DNA of 64,000 nt from Scilla litardierei (GCA_030789695.1 CM061136.1:135668448-135732447), one strand, 5' to 3'; shown: positions 1-12,928, counted from the stretch's first letter. A program made the numbers and translations. The notes: a model not told the origin generated them from the sequence alone.

Positions 1-191
1 CATCGGATTACTGAAGTCCCTAATTTGCTCATGTGCCAGCAACGAGCAATCTGCAAGAAGTCTATTCTTGAGAAAGGCGGACTGATTGGGAGATATAAGT
101 TCATGAATTACCTCTTTGAGCCTGTTGCAGATAATCTTACTGATAATTTTATAGAGTACATTGCAACAGGCTATAGGCCTATAATCTCCTA
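1..191 (-). pseudogene. LINE reverse transcriptase fragment
   Basis: Read on the minus strand this stretch encodes part of a plant L1-type LINE reverse transcriptase, including the peptide words DYRPIACCN-like, SKIICNRL, ISPNQSAFLK and LLAHEQIRDF. It aligns base by base with 16861-17050 of the larger LINE in this window at roughly 80 percent identity by eye, so it is the same family. It enters from the left edge and stops abruptly at a TA microsatellite, where the longer copy continues. It is a scrap, not a gene. Confidence 0.88.
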
Positions 192-228
192 AATTATATA
201 TATATATATATATATAATTTCGAACACA

Positions 229-290
<62 letters not shown>
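192..290. repeat. TA / CATA / TA compound microsatellite
   Basis: A TA run, a CATA run (about 227-256) and a second TA run fill the gap between the LINE scrap and the CTAG terminus of the neighbouring Helitron. Helitrons insert between A and T, so a TA-rich tract is a suitable target. Confidence 0.95.
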
Positions 291-291
<1 letters not shown>

Positions 292-960
292 TAGTCATAC
301 CCCGTGCCCGCGGGCACGGTTCAAATAAGATTTTCCCCCGCAAAATCTATGTTCCCCAAAAAATTATTTCCACGGTCAAAATTTCCGAAAAATCAATTTA
401 GATATTTCCCCATTAAAATCTTAGTTCCCCCGAAAATGTGGGCACGATTCATTTTAGATATTCCCCCCACAAAATCTTAGTTCCCCTGAAATTGTGTACA
501 TGATTCATTTTAGAAATCCCCCCCTCAAAATCTTAGTTCCCCAATCAAAGTCTTAGTTCTCCAAGAAATTTAGGTCACCTTAAGAGATTTTAGTTCTCAC
601 ATTGTTTAATTACTCACAAAATTTTTAGTCACTGACAAAAATGTAAGTCCCCTAATATGTATTAAATTTTTAGTCACTGACAAATTTTAGTCACCTCAAG
701 AGATATACAACCAGTGCCCGTAGCGCACGGTTCATTCACGATATCCCCCCGTGAAATTTTTGTTCCCCAAAAAATTATTTTCACAGCAAAAATTACACAG
801 CTCAATAAATTAGCGTAAAAATATTTAGCGACACGGGCGCCTTCGGCATGGGCGCGGGCCCCTTCGGCGGGGGCGCATTCGATGCGGACATGTGCCCTCA
901 GGCATGGTTCATTTAAGATATCCCCTCAAAATCTTTGTTATCCCAAAAAAAAAATTTCCC
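291..960 (-). repeat. Degenerate tandem array of Helitron 3' ends
   Basis: The unit 'hairpin remnant, TTCATTTTAGATAT, CCCCCC, AAAATCTTAGTTCCCC' recurs at about 302, 429, 494, 713 and 893. Each begins with a decayed GTGCCC..GGGCAC hairpin half. The 713 copy (CAGTGCCCGTAGCGCACGG) still has a good stem. GC-rich GGCGCC words lie at 836-880. Confidence 0.75.
302..319 (-). other. Helitron 3'-terminal hairpin
   Basis: CCGTGCCCGCGGGCACGG is a perfect 18-bp palindrome, 7 bases inside the GTATGACTAG end. Helitron 3' ends carry such a hairpin, thought to act as the rolling-circle transfer terminator. Confidence 0.85.
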
Positions 961-1004
961 CCTCCAAAATTTAAACGAACAAAAATTTTGCGGGCGCCTT
1001 CAGT

Positions 1005-1400
1005 CACTAAAGGGAAACTGTATTCTCAGACTGCAAGCTCTCATTTGGACTACAAAGATGCACAAAATCCCATCTGTGACATTTTGATATTTGGGGTGCA
1101 ACATCAATATTGGGAACATGATTTTGAGCAATAAAAATGGATTACAATAGTCAAAGCATGTGTTTGCAGGTAAAGCTAAAAAAATCCAAGCACATATCTA
1201 TGTCCAGACTCTAGAGGCTCCATCCCTTGACTGGTCGAGGTCTGAGACTACTTCAAATTTTTTTCCCCTAGAAGATGAAAAAAGCACAGATGATGTGATA
1301 GAAAATATGAACAAAGATTTATTTAACAATGAAAAGGTTAAGCAATGGTCGTTCTGTAAAATAGCAGGAAGCCGCATGAACATAAAATCACAGTAGTTGC
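1005..1400 (+). pseudogene. Possible captured exon, gene not recognised
   Basis: Composition changes here from AT-rich repeats to gene-like sequence. A stretch ending TGTTTGCAG resembles a 3' splice site and is followed by an open frame (about 1160-1396, 78 codons) with mixed codons and acidic residues, ending at a TAG. I do not recognise the product and see no domain. Lying inside a Helitron, it could be a captured gene piece. It could equally be chance. Confidence 0.25.
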
Positions 1401-1439
1401 AGCAAGAGTGAAGATTCTTCAAGAGTCATGAACACCACC

Positions 1440-2100
1440 ACTAAGTCACATTTCCATTACTGGATGTGGAAAGAGCAAGCACGATGCCATTATCACATAA
1501 CACAAAAAGTTATCACAAAGTCACATTTCCATTACAGATTTTTATGCACGCTGCCATTATCACATATCACAAAAAGGTATCATTGATTATCTCACAAAAC
1601 AATTTCTAGCATGTAAAACATGGGATCAGTTTCAACAACAATTTCCTTACAAAGTTTGAAAATGGAAAACCAAAAATAATTAATTACAAAGAGTTCTATC
1701 AATGGTGTCTTAGGTCTGGACCCATCAATACAGCTTGGTTGATTGATTGGAGAAATCTTTACAGCTTGAAGTAACTTGCCTGGGCCTGAGTTATATAACC
1801 TGCCTGGGCTATCGATATAACCTGCCTGTTAAGATCTTTACAACTTGAAGAAATATTTACAATGTCGCATCTTTACAACTATGAGAAAACTGCAAGTGCA
1901 AAGAGAAGCTGGCTCATAAGTAATTGGCCTCTGCCCTCATTAAGATCACCCTCTGCCTCCTGGTTGTAGTACATGTTGCTGATGTCTAAGCTCAGACACA
2001 TTGCTTCACCCTCACTGTTACTATATTGTAGCTTGGAGGACCACACCCTAAGAAATCCATGTTAATCAGAGAGTGATCTAAAAATTTCTTAATGAAACAC
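1440..2100. other. Helitron interior without gene
   Basis: Contains short local duplications such as GTCACATTTCCATTAC (about 1446 and 1522) and TATCACATA..CACAAAAAG (about 1491 and 1560). No coding signal seen. Confidence 0.6.
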
Positions 2101-3025
2101 AAAAATATCTTGACTCGGATATATTATCTTGAGTTAAGTTGGGTTCAAAAAAATATTCAATTTTTTTTATACCAATTATGCAAAACTGCATATTCAATTG
2201 GTGCATATATCATATACAATTGGTGCATATGCACCAATTCAATTGGTATATGATATGCATCAATTGGTATCAAAAAAATTGAATATCAGTTTGAATATTC
2301 AATTGGTGCATATTCAATTGGTATATCAAATCTCAATAAAAAAATCAGTTTTGCACACCCAATCTAAACACACCCAATCAGTTCTACACAATTTGAACCA
2401 TAAACACACCCATTCACTCATATAGGATGTATTCAGCTATTAAAATGCAGTTACCAAGTAATTTGCATATCAAATCAGTTTGAGATTGCATATCAAATTT
2501 AGACCACCATCAATTTGAGATTGCATTTTCCATCTAGCATATATTTTCCCATCCATCATATATTGCCAATTTTCCATCCAATTTATAATTTCCCATTCAG
2601 ATATTAGTTTGACTCATTATTAAGTATACACAATTCAAATTACATTAGAATTTCAGTTGAAATGTCATTATTAGGAATTGCATTTGAGCTTAGTAGGAAT
2701 TTCAGAATTTATTAATACTCAATCAACAAATATCAACATATCAACTCAAATTCATACTCATTATTGAGTATACACAATTCAAATTGCATTAATTCAAAAG
2801 ATTACATAAATAAATTCTGTTTACATTTGATTTTATTTTGACTCATTATTGAGTATCCACAATTCAAATTACATTATCTTGAATTGAAAGTTTATCAAGT
2901 TGACATTATTTTGAATTGAAATCACAAATGACAGGATCATTATCTTGACTGTGATCCTATCAAATTACATTATCTTTAATTGAAATTATTTTGAATCATT
3001 ATTGAGTATACACAATTAAAATAAC

Positions 3026-3145
3026 AAATTGAGTATCAATTCAAATTACATCATTTTGAATCATATGAACATTTGTTACTGGCACATATGAAAATGTTTG
3101 ACTATTTTGTTCAAAAAAAAATAGAAACCAAAACACTTTATTCAA
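3026..3145. repeat. Dispersed 120-bp duplication, copy 1
   Basis: Starts AAATTGAGTATCAATT and ends ACACTTTATTCAA. It is nearly identical to 4381-4498; differences are a few bases in an A run and one or two substitutions. Confidence 0.9.
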
Positions 3146-4380
3146 CATGCATATTCATTTGAATAAAGTATGCATGTTTTGAATAAAGTATGCCTGGCAT
3201 ATTCAATTTAATAGCAAATTAAATATCAACTTCCAAGCAGGATAATGTTGGAGGGAAGTTGATACAATAGCAAACACATCTTATGGATATGCATTCATAT
3301 AGACTAAAAAATTAAAGTGATGATATTGTTGGAGGGAAGTTTCAAAATTAAAGTGCTCAGTGATAGGAGGTTTTTTTGAAAAGTTTGGAAGTGCCCAGAT
3401 TTGGGCTCATTATCTACACTTTTTATCTACATTTTTTAGATTCTAGATTTTTATGTAGACAATCTGGAATCCTAACTTCCAAACATTGGTGATCATAACT
3501 TCATTATCTGGGCCCAGCTTTGTAACTTCATGTATTTAGTTTGATGATGATCCAGCAATATACCTCAAAGCAGCTTCATCTTCAATCTCTCCCTCATCTG
3601 CCCACCTTTGTAAGTTCATGTATTAAAATACAGTCCAGATTGTCTATATACCTCCTATCCCAGCTCATTAGATTCCAGATTTTTGAAATGAGCCGATATT
3701 TTTGAAATGAGCCCAGCTTTGTAACAATTCAATTTTTTTAGTCTAAAGCACTTCCAAACATTGATGATCCATAGGATGGTTTTGACAGGATCTTGATTTG
3801 TTTTAGTCTATAGCAAGATCCTGCTATGCTATTTGGCATGTTAGACTAAAAAAATTGATGCTATGCATAGGGTTAACTGTTATTCCATCATGTCATATGC
3901 ATATTTAGAAATTGGCAGGGTAGACTAAAAAAATTAAACTGGTGATGCTATTGCAATAAACTAAAAAATTAAATATCAAATTCCAAACAGGATATTTAAC
4001 TAATTTCTCATGTCGTATGACAGGATGTGTTTGACAAATATTCCATTTAACAAAATTTCTTTTCAAAATTTCATTCAAATTCCATTCCATTTAACTAATT
4101 TCTAACTATCAACATTTCTGCATTTTTTGCACCATTTTTTGCCTGATATTAATGCTAAATTTACACTTCATTCAAATTCCATCAATATTTGTTAACTATC
4201 AACACATCCTGTCATATTCCATTTAACTAATTTCTAAATAACCAAATATGCATACGAAATTTTGTATCAGGATACTGCCAAATAGCAAAATTTCTAACTA
4301 AACTACATTATAACCATCATGACAATTTCAATATGAGCCATTTGAACTGGATTCAGGTCAATTTCAATATTCCATTTAAA

Positions 4381-4498
4381 AAATTGAGTATCAATTAAAA
4401 TTACATCATTTTGAATCATATGAACATTTGTTACTGGCACATATGAAAATGTTTGACTATTTTGTTCAAAAAAATAGAAACCAAAACACTTTATTCAA
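4381..4498. repeat. Dispersed 120-bp duplication, copy 2
   Basis: Second copy of the block at 3026-3145, same orientation, 1.35 kb away. The high identity against a degenerate background indicates a recent segmental duplication. Confidence 0.9.
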
Positions 4499-7400
4499 TA
4501 GGCATAATAAAGTATGCCTCACATATCCAATTTAATACCAAATTGTGCAAAACTGGCATATTCATTGGGTATCAAAAAATTGGGTATCAAGAATTGGCAA
4601 GCTGCCAACCTCTAATAAACCTTCAATTGAATATCAAATTGTGCAAAACTGGCATATTCATTTGAATAAAGTATCAATTCAAACCACTAATAAACCTCCC
4701 CTATATTTGTTCAAAAAAATAAGCTCATCTAAACTTGGTTCAACTGGAATATTCAACAGGCATATTCAACTGAATTCAACAGGCATATTCAACATGCATT
4801 AACACTTTATTCAACTAAACTTTATTCAACAAATTGAGTAATTGAGTGACAACATGAGTACAAAACAAATTACACACTGAGTACAAAACAAAGGTCCTGT
4901 TAAACTCAATTTCCTATTCAATTTCAAACTCCTATTCAATTCATTATCTCCTATTCAAGCTCATCCATTCTCAAAATTCCTATTCAAACTACTCTGAAAA
5001 TTACACCCAAATGAAAATTACACCCAAAGGAATGCTAATCAATTATCCCAGTTTGAATATTTTAAGTTTGAAGATATTTTGAATATGAATATTGAATTGG
5101 GTCCTGTCATAATTGTGAAGTTTGAATATGAAAGTTCTCAATATTTCCCAGTTTGACCAAAAATTACACATTCATTAAAAAGTTTGAGTGACCTTAGATA
5201 TGTTTGAGTGAGTGATATATTTTTGATAACACATATTAACAGTACAATTAGTGACTCATAATATTAACATTATTAACATTATGATATCAGGATATCAAGT
5301 TAACTGAATATCACTCAAAAAAATTTAAAATTATGAAGATTACTCAGAATATTGGTTACTCAAAAAATTTTATGAAGATTATGAAGATTGGTCAAAAAAT
5401 TATTAACATTACTCAGGACAATTGGTTACTCAGGATATCAAGTTTAGCATTATTAACATTATGAAGATTACTCAGAATATTAACAGGATATCAGTTTGAG
5501 TGACTTGAGAATCAGAAATTTTATCCATTCACATTGCTTATCCATTCAATTTGGATATCAGTTTAGCATTATTAACAATTTTTCTGCAAAAATTTATGAT
5601 ATTGGAATTATCCATTCACATTGCAAAAATTTTGGATATGAGCATAGCAAAATCCTATCAATAACACTCAATTTGAAGTGTATGCAGTAACTTGACTTAT
5701 TTTAAAGCTGTAATAACACTCCACCTTGAGATATTGCTCAATATTCAACTTGAACTCAATTGGTGTAATTAAATTAGTGTAGTATTCAACTTGACTTATA
5801 TTAAATTTCAAGTGTATGCAGTATATAAGATATTGAATACTGCATACACATACTCAAGTTGAAGTGTAAATAAAAAATTGGAGTGTATGAACTTGACTTA
5901 AATTCAAAATCCTGTCAAATTGACTTAAATTCAAAATCATGCATACACATACTCAAGTTGAACTTGACTTAAATTCAAAACAGGATTTGGATGTACACAT
6001 ACTCAAGTTGAAGTGTAAATCAAACTTATTGATGAACACATATTGCATACACATACTCTTGTATTTATATTGATGTACACATACTCAAGTTTTGAATTCA
6101 AAATGACAGGATTTTGATGTACACATACTCAAAACAGGATTTTTTGATTGATGTACACATACTCAAGTTGATGTACACATACTCTTGAATTTATCTTTTA
6201 CACTCAAATTCAAAAAATCCGTAACACTCAAAATTCATTCAAAAATTCATTCACACATACTCAAGTTTGAACACTGTAAAAACTCATTCACATAACACTC
6301 AAAGTTTAAATCCTCAGGATAATGTAATTAACATAACACTCAATCAAAAAATAGCCCAGAGTATGGATCTTTCTTATTAACAGGACAATACTCTTGGTGT
6401 AAATAGGGCAATACTCTTGATGATGGATCTTTCTTATTAACAGGACAATCCATACATACTTTTTTAATTACACATACTTTTTTAATTAACAGGATCTTTC
6501 TCATTCACACATACTTTTTTAATTACACCAAGAGTATGGATCAGTTACCTGATGTTACTTGAATATCCAATCACCAAATAGCCCAGAATTGAAACTTGAA
6601 CTCTTGAATATCTCAGTTAAACAGTTAAACTTGAACTTTTGCACTTCATGATAACACACCCAGAATATTCAAGTCACCTCCAGAAATAAATACCCTCCAC
6701 CGTGCAAAAATCTGAAAATACCAAAAGAAAATTTGAACTTATATGTTTTTGATGAGCACAGATTCAAATGCCCAAATGAAAGTTAAGAGTAAATGACTGA
6801 AATGAGCTTTTGTTATGAGGAAATGGATAAGAGTTGCTTAAATAAACAAATTGAAAATTTTCTCATTCAACTGTATTTGAACTTAATGAAACTTAATGAA
6901 AAAAACTTCACATAACTTTCAACTTCACATAAAAAATGAACTATGGTTATGTATCAACTGCAGACCATCAACTTCACATCATGTTGCAACTACAGACTAT
7001 CAACTTCACATAAAAAACTGCACATAACTATCAACTTATGAGCATTTCATTCCACAAAACTTTCATTTCACAAAACTAAGTTTATTGGGCATTTATGGAT
7101 AATTGGGTAGTGCTCAATGTTCAACTTATAAGCCTCCCCTTCTCCATTCTCCAAAAAAGATAACAGTTGTTTTTTTGATGGTGTTTTTCATTTCATTTCA
7201 CATAACTGAGCATTTCATTTCATTTCACATAACTGATGGTATTTTTTTGAACATTTAGCATACTCAATAAACTTATCAAGTTGAACATTTAGCATACTCA
7301 AATTATTTTAGTTTTCTATGCAAACAGGGTTACTTGCCAAATTACTACCCAATTAAGTTGAACATTTAGCATACTCAATAAACTTATCAATTACAATACT

Positions 7401-10400
7401 CAAATTCTTCAGCAAGCTCATTCATTAGCAATTCTCTCAAACTCACCAAGGGTTGAGGTGCAGCAAGCTCATTCATAACCAATTCTTCAGCAAGCTCATT
7501 CATACACATTTCTCTCAAACTCAGCAAGCTCATTTCATAACCAAACATCTCAATTCATGAGGACATGGACAAAAGTATGAATGAAATCTATTCATTAGCA
7601 CAAGGACAAAATTTTGTTATTATCCATAGGGGAGCTTTTTTGCTTATTAGCACATTTTCATTCATAAGACAAATATTGAAACATAGGGTTGCTTTTTCAT
7701 TCAGAAGTGCAACTTGGACTAAGAGTTTGCAATGGAATTAAAAAAAGTATTAGCAGTAATAGGTGAGTGAATTCATTTCACAGGATATATCCTATTTTCA
7801 TTTCACAGCTATAAATTTCAGTTCAATTTCCAGTTGTTTTCATTTCACAGGATATATCCTAAGCACAATAAACATGATTATTTGCCAAGTGTTTTTTTGC
7901 CACAAATAGGACTCATTTCCATATCAACTGAAATGTTAAACAAAAAGAATCAAATTTTTGGAACTTAGCCATATGTGTAACTGTTAAACAATATTTTTTA
8001 TGCCAAATTTCCATACATAAAATGTTTGAGAAAAATGGAATAGCCATATGGCAACTGAAATTTCCATTTCCATACATAATATTGAATAGCCATATGGCAA
8101 CTGAAATGTTTGAGAAAAATGGCATCTTAAATTTCAGCAAGCTTGAGTATGAAATTCTTTACCAAGCTCATCCATAAACATTTCTTCTCAAATTCAATTC
8201 AGAAGTGCACAAATGAAAAATGAACTGAAAACATTTTTCAATGAAAATAGGAATTCAATTCAAGGAAAAATAGGAATTCAATTCTATCTATAAAATAGGA
8301 ATTCAATTCAGGACTAAAACATGAATGCAATTGCAACTTGGACTAAGAGTTTGCAATTTCAGAGTTGCAAAATGAAAAATGGACTGAAAAATTGGCAATG
8401 TGAATTCAAATACATGATTTTCAATGGACTGAAAAAAGGCCAAGTGCAATTTCAGTCCATAAATTGCTAACTCTTCATATGAATTAGATAGCAAAAATGA
8501 TATGAAGGTTTTCAAACTTAAGTCCTGTTATCCAATTTCAAAACATAGCTGAAATGCTCATTTAGTATTCAGTATTGACCAAACTATAGCCTTCAAATAA
8601 AATTGCATTTCAATGTCCTGTAAAATGATATGAAATTTTGAGAATGAAATTTCAGTGCATTAACCAAAAATGATATGAAATTTCAGTGTCTTATCCAAAA
8701 AATGATATGAAATTTTGAGAATGAAATTTCATTCTCTTATCCAAAAATGATATGAAATTTCAGTGTCCTGTAAATATTGCCTATATTAAAATTTCATTCC
8801 CTTAAGTTTGATAACCAAATATGACTTACCTTGAAGATTTTTATCATTGGGTTTAAAATTTCAGTATTTTGGAATATTGTCTTGAAAAAGTGTTTTTATC
8901 ATTAAGATTTTAGTATTTTGGAATATAGTCTTGATAACTATATTCAAGATTGGGAGATAGTCACTATGTTCAAATATGAACTCAATCCTGGGATATCCCA
9001 GTTCAAATACCATGGCATAGAAGCAAATTAACATAAAATAGAGTTAAGGTGCAACATTTTGAAATTAACAAAATCTTGAACTCAATCTTGAACTCAATTT
9101 TGAACTGGGATACCCCAGGTCAGCATTTGATAACATGACTATCTCCCAAAATGATTCAGCATTTGATAGCATTTGAAATTAACATGACTATCTCCCAGGA
9201 CTATCTCCCAGCATTTAATATCATTTGAACTTTAGAATATCCCAGTTAAAGAGTTCAAGATTGAGTTCAATTGATTCAAAAATGAATTGATTCAAAAAAT
9301 TTAGTACTTAGAAATATGGCCTGATCATTTTGTACTTAAGAGTATTCAAAAAAATTTAAGTACTCAGGTTTTAAGTACTCAAACTGGGATATTCAAACTG
9401 AGTACCAAGATATTCAAACTGGGATATTCAAAAATTTGTAAGTACTCTTGAGTATATTTCTAAGCCATATTTCCAAGATATTCAAAAAAATTTGATAACT
9501 TGAGAAATATGTAATGAAATTTTTTTAGAAATATCAGGACTCAAAAATTTATGTCCAAACTGAATACTCTTGAGAGTAATTGAAAATGGGATATTGAAAA
9601 TAGCAACTCAAGATTGAACTCAATGTTAGCAAATGAACTGAATACTCTTGAGTGTAATTTCAAGTTTCAAGTTTCAAGATTACAGCTCAATTCAGTTCAT
9701 AGTCAACATTTTGTTTTTGAAAAAAATATAGGCTCATTTTTGGGATTTTTCATAGTATTAATACTCAATATCAAATTGGAACATTCAGTTAACTTAACAT
9801 AAAATTGAGTGTAATTGAAAATGGGATGTGAACTGAATATGAATCCATTGTTGAGTTCATGGCATTCAGATTGAGTTCAAAATTATCAATTCATATAATA
9901 TGCCATTTAACTGAATCTAATGGAATGAATTTGAATTCAAAATTAAATTATCCTGATATCCTGATAATTTCAAATTCCATGAATTGAATTCCATGGGATA
10001 TCTTGTCAAAATTAAAAACATATCCTTACACTTGAGAATCAAAAATTTATCTTTTACACTCAAATTCAAAAAAGTTCTAATTACACTCAAAATTGATTCA
10101 AAAATTCATTCACATAACACTCAATCAATTTTAAAGCTGTAATAACATTCAAAGTGAGAGAATTATATTTTTCAGCAATCTCAAATTATACGTCAAAGTG
10201 TTATTATCATGGAATACTTCAAAGTATGTATTCAGTATAAGCTTGCAATAAAAGCTCACCAATTTGCATATGAAGAGCTATCAGTGAAGTGAGTTATCAG
10301 TGAAGAGTAGCATTATGAAGAGTAGCCACCAATTTGCATATGAAGAGCTACCAATTTGCATATGAAGAGCTCACCAATTGTCCTGTTATTAGCAATGCAT

Positions 10401-12040
10401 ATGAAGATTAGCATTATGAAGCTAACAGGACAATGCTATTATTATTGACTGAAATAGCAAGAATAAGTAGAATATCAAGCATATCATTTAAAATAGCTAA
10501 CAGGACAATGCATATGAAAATTAGTAAGTAGCTATGGTCATTTTCAAGTTCAATATGTGATCATTTTCATGTTAGCTTTGTCCTGTTAATATTATTGAGC
10601 TTTGGCATGTTAATATTCTTTCAGCAATTTCAAACTCAATTGCAAACTCAAGCTTTCATCAATCTCATTTTTGCAGCAAGCTCAATCTTTAAGAATATAC
10701 AATTGAGTTGAAATTTATACCCAACTGAAAATTACAACAAATTACACCCAACTGAAAATACAATTGAGCTTTGTCCCGATGAGCTTTGTCCTGTTAATTT
10801 TTTCAGCAAATTACACCTGATACTTGAGAAATTGAGAATTGGTTATAAATTTATGTTCATGTGCCAATTTATAACCATAATATGAGAATTTTCATGTGCC
10901 AACTGAAAATATATTGGTTCATGTTCATGTTCATGTGCCAACAGAAATTTAGAACCCAACTGAAAATATAAATTTATAACCAATTTTCATCTCAATTTAA
11001 TGAACTTACTGAAAATACAATTCATAACCAATTCTCTAAATTTATGTTCATGTTTTTTTGCAAACATATCAATTCATTAGCACATGGACATCAATTTATA
11101 TATTCTCAACTATTATTTAAAAACATCTAGATGTTATGCTTAGTAGTTGCTAATATACTAAATTCATGTATCCAGTTTTTTTGCAAACAACTCAATTCAG
11201 TAGCACATGGACAACTAATATACTCAACTATATCCTGTTTTTGCTAATATAGCTCAGCCATTCATAGTATTTGCTAACATCTCAATTTATAGTATTTGCT
11301 AATATAGCTCAGCCACTCAACAATCTCAATTTATAGTATTTGCTAATATAGCTCAGCCTTTCATATATCCTGTTTTTTTTTGCAAACTAAATAATATCAA
11401 GTATCACACAAAAAGGAGTTTGGAATGTTTTATTTGTTATGAAAATGAAAATATATAATATCATGTATACTTGATATATTCAGTAGCACATGAATGTTTT
11501 ATTTGCTAATTCAGTAGCAAGTTCATTAAATTGAGAAAAATCCATTAGTTTGATACTTGAAGAGTAAAATTCAATTGATCCATAATATGAGAATAATTTG
11601 TATATGAGAAATAACCTGCAAGTTCAATTGAACTTGCATTGAACTTGCATAGAGTAAAAATCCATAAAATTCAATTAAAATCCATTATTTTCAAGAGCAA
11701 GCATAAAATCCATTAAATTGAACTTGCGGGATCCTGGTCACTCTATACAACCCAACATTCTTTTTAACCAAGATTGAATGAAAATTGAATGAAAGACAAA
11801 ATTGAAACCTTGCAACTGCCATAACTGCCAAGGGGTAGATGGAAACGTGAATGTGAGAGTTTTAAGCTCTGCAATGAAGTCCTGAATGATGACCTGAACT
11901 TGGATGGGGGCTCAACCTGAATGTGAGAGTTTTAAGCTGAGTTCATTGCAGAGCTTAAAACTTGCAACTTGGCTAAAAACTCAAACAAAAATGGATATAA
12001 TAAAATTGAAACCTGAATGAAGTCCTGAACTTGCTCTTCA

Positions 12041-12239
12041 TTGCTTGAGCTTGCAGATGGGGGATCTTCGTTGCTTGAGCTTGCAGATGGGGGATCTTCG
12101 TTGCTCTTCGTTGTGCTTCATTGCTCTTCTTGCTCTTCGTGCTTGAGGAGCTGACTGGTGAGAAGAGGGTAAAATTCTCATCTTCTTGCTCTTCTTGCTC
12201 TTCTTGCTTGAGGAGCTGACTGGTGAGAAGAGGGTAAAA
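12041..12239. repeat. Tandem repeats near the Helitron 5' end
   Basis: A 30-bp unit (TTGCTTGAGCTTGCAGATGG plus GGGATCTTCG) occurs twice in tandem at 12041-12100. A 35-bp unit starting TGCTTGAGGAGCTGACTGG occurs at 12140 and 12205. TTGCTCTTC words fill the space between. The minus-strand frame across them (12038-12292, 84 codons) is repetitive, Lys/Arg/Ser-rich and probably not a gene. Confidence 0.85.
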
Positions 12240-12299
12240 GTTTTCCCTCCGCTAATTCCCTCCACCCTCAAAAATTTTGATTTCAAACCCAAAGCTTAA

Positions 12300-12620
12300 C
12301 GTGATTTCAGTGATGGGTGATGTGACCAGGATGTGATTAAAAATATTTCCCTCCACATTTCAATTTTACACTTATTTCAATTACACACAAATATACAAAA
12401 TCTCATAACCAATTTCTCATATCTCAATTTCTCAAACCCATATACACAATCTATATAAACAACACACCCAATTACATATAACCAAAATCTCTTATCCATT
12501 ATCTCTTAACCAATTTCTCTTATACAACAATACACATACCCACATTCTCCTCATAACCAAAATCTCTTATCCAATTTCTCTTATCCAAAAACCCATGATA
12601 ACATCCATGTTTTATAATAT
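12300..12620. other. Helitron 5' subterminal region
   Basis: AT-rich with repeated AACCAATTTCTC and AAATCTCTTATCC words. Their reverse complements (GGATAAGAGA, AGAGAAATTGG) are the same words found in the tandem Helitron 5' ends at 21066-21277, linking the two Helitrons. Confidence 0.6.
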
Positions 12621-12623
12621 AGA

Positions 12624-12626
12624 TAT

Positions 12627-12710
<84 letters not shown>

Positions 12711-12736
12711 ATATATATATGTATGTATGTATGTAT
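12624..12736. repeat. TA / GTAT microsatellite
   Basis: A long TA run followed by GTAT units, TA, and GTAT again. It separates the Helitron 5' end from the 3' end of the minus-strand LINE. Confidence 0.95.
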
Positions 12737-12928
12737 GGAAAGTTAGTGTGTATCTTTATTGCAACTAAAAATGTACAAGGAATACAATTGGTGATACTAG
12801 AGAAGGTCATGTTTGGGAGGGGAGAGGGCACAAGTGCCGTCACCCTCCACAAACATGTCCGCCCCTGCATCAAATATAAAGAAAAATTTCGAACACAGAC
12901 ATTATCCTACATCCCTAAATTCCCATTG

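Larger units (their letters stand above)
2100..11750. repeat. 10 kb AT-rich shuffled low-complexity region
   Basis: This stretch consists almost entirely of a limited set of words (ATTCAATTGGT, CACATACTCAAGTTG, AAATTACATTAT, TGATATGAAATTT, TCCTGTTA/AACAGGA) recombined in changing order and orientation. It has no ORF beyond about 85 codons, no tRNA-like or protein signal, and is not a simple tandem satellite. Local direct duplications of 20-120 bp are frequent. It forms the body of the long Helitron. Confidence 0.85.
291..12623 (-). mobile_element. Long non-autonomous Helitron
   Basis: Minus strand: the 5' end reads TCTATATTATAAAACATGG starting at 12623 and the 3' end reads GGGTATGACTAG ending at 291. 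TC at the start, CTAG at the end and a hairpin about 11 nt before the end are the Helitron signature; the outer bases are A and T, as expected for insertion between A and T. The same two termini occur on the plus-strand Helitron at 21278-23036, which supports the pairing. No Rep/helicase motif or long ORF is present. At 12.3 kb it is very long for an element without genes. The 5' end lies in a TA repeat, so its exact base is less sure than the 3' end, and the interior may hold several nested elements. Confidence 0.65.

Noticed and set aside
192..290. Telomere or centromere satellite
   Set aside because: TA and CATA microsatellites only; no TTTAGGG units and no 150-180 bp tandem monomer anywhere in the window.
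291..12623. Autonomous Helitron with Rep/helicase
   Set aside because: No HUH or helicase motif and no ORF longer than about 85 codons was seen in the interior.
12520..12873. 117-codon minus-strand frame
   Set aside because: Most of it is Ile-Tyr repeats from TA microsatellite translation.
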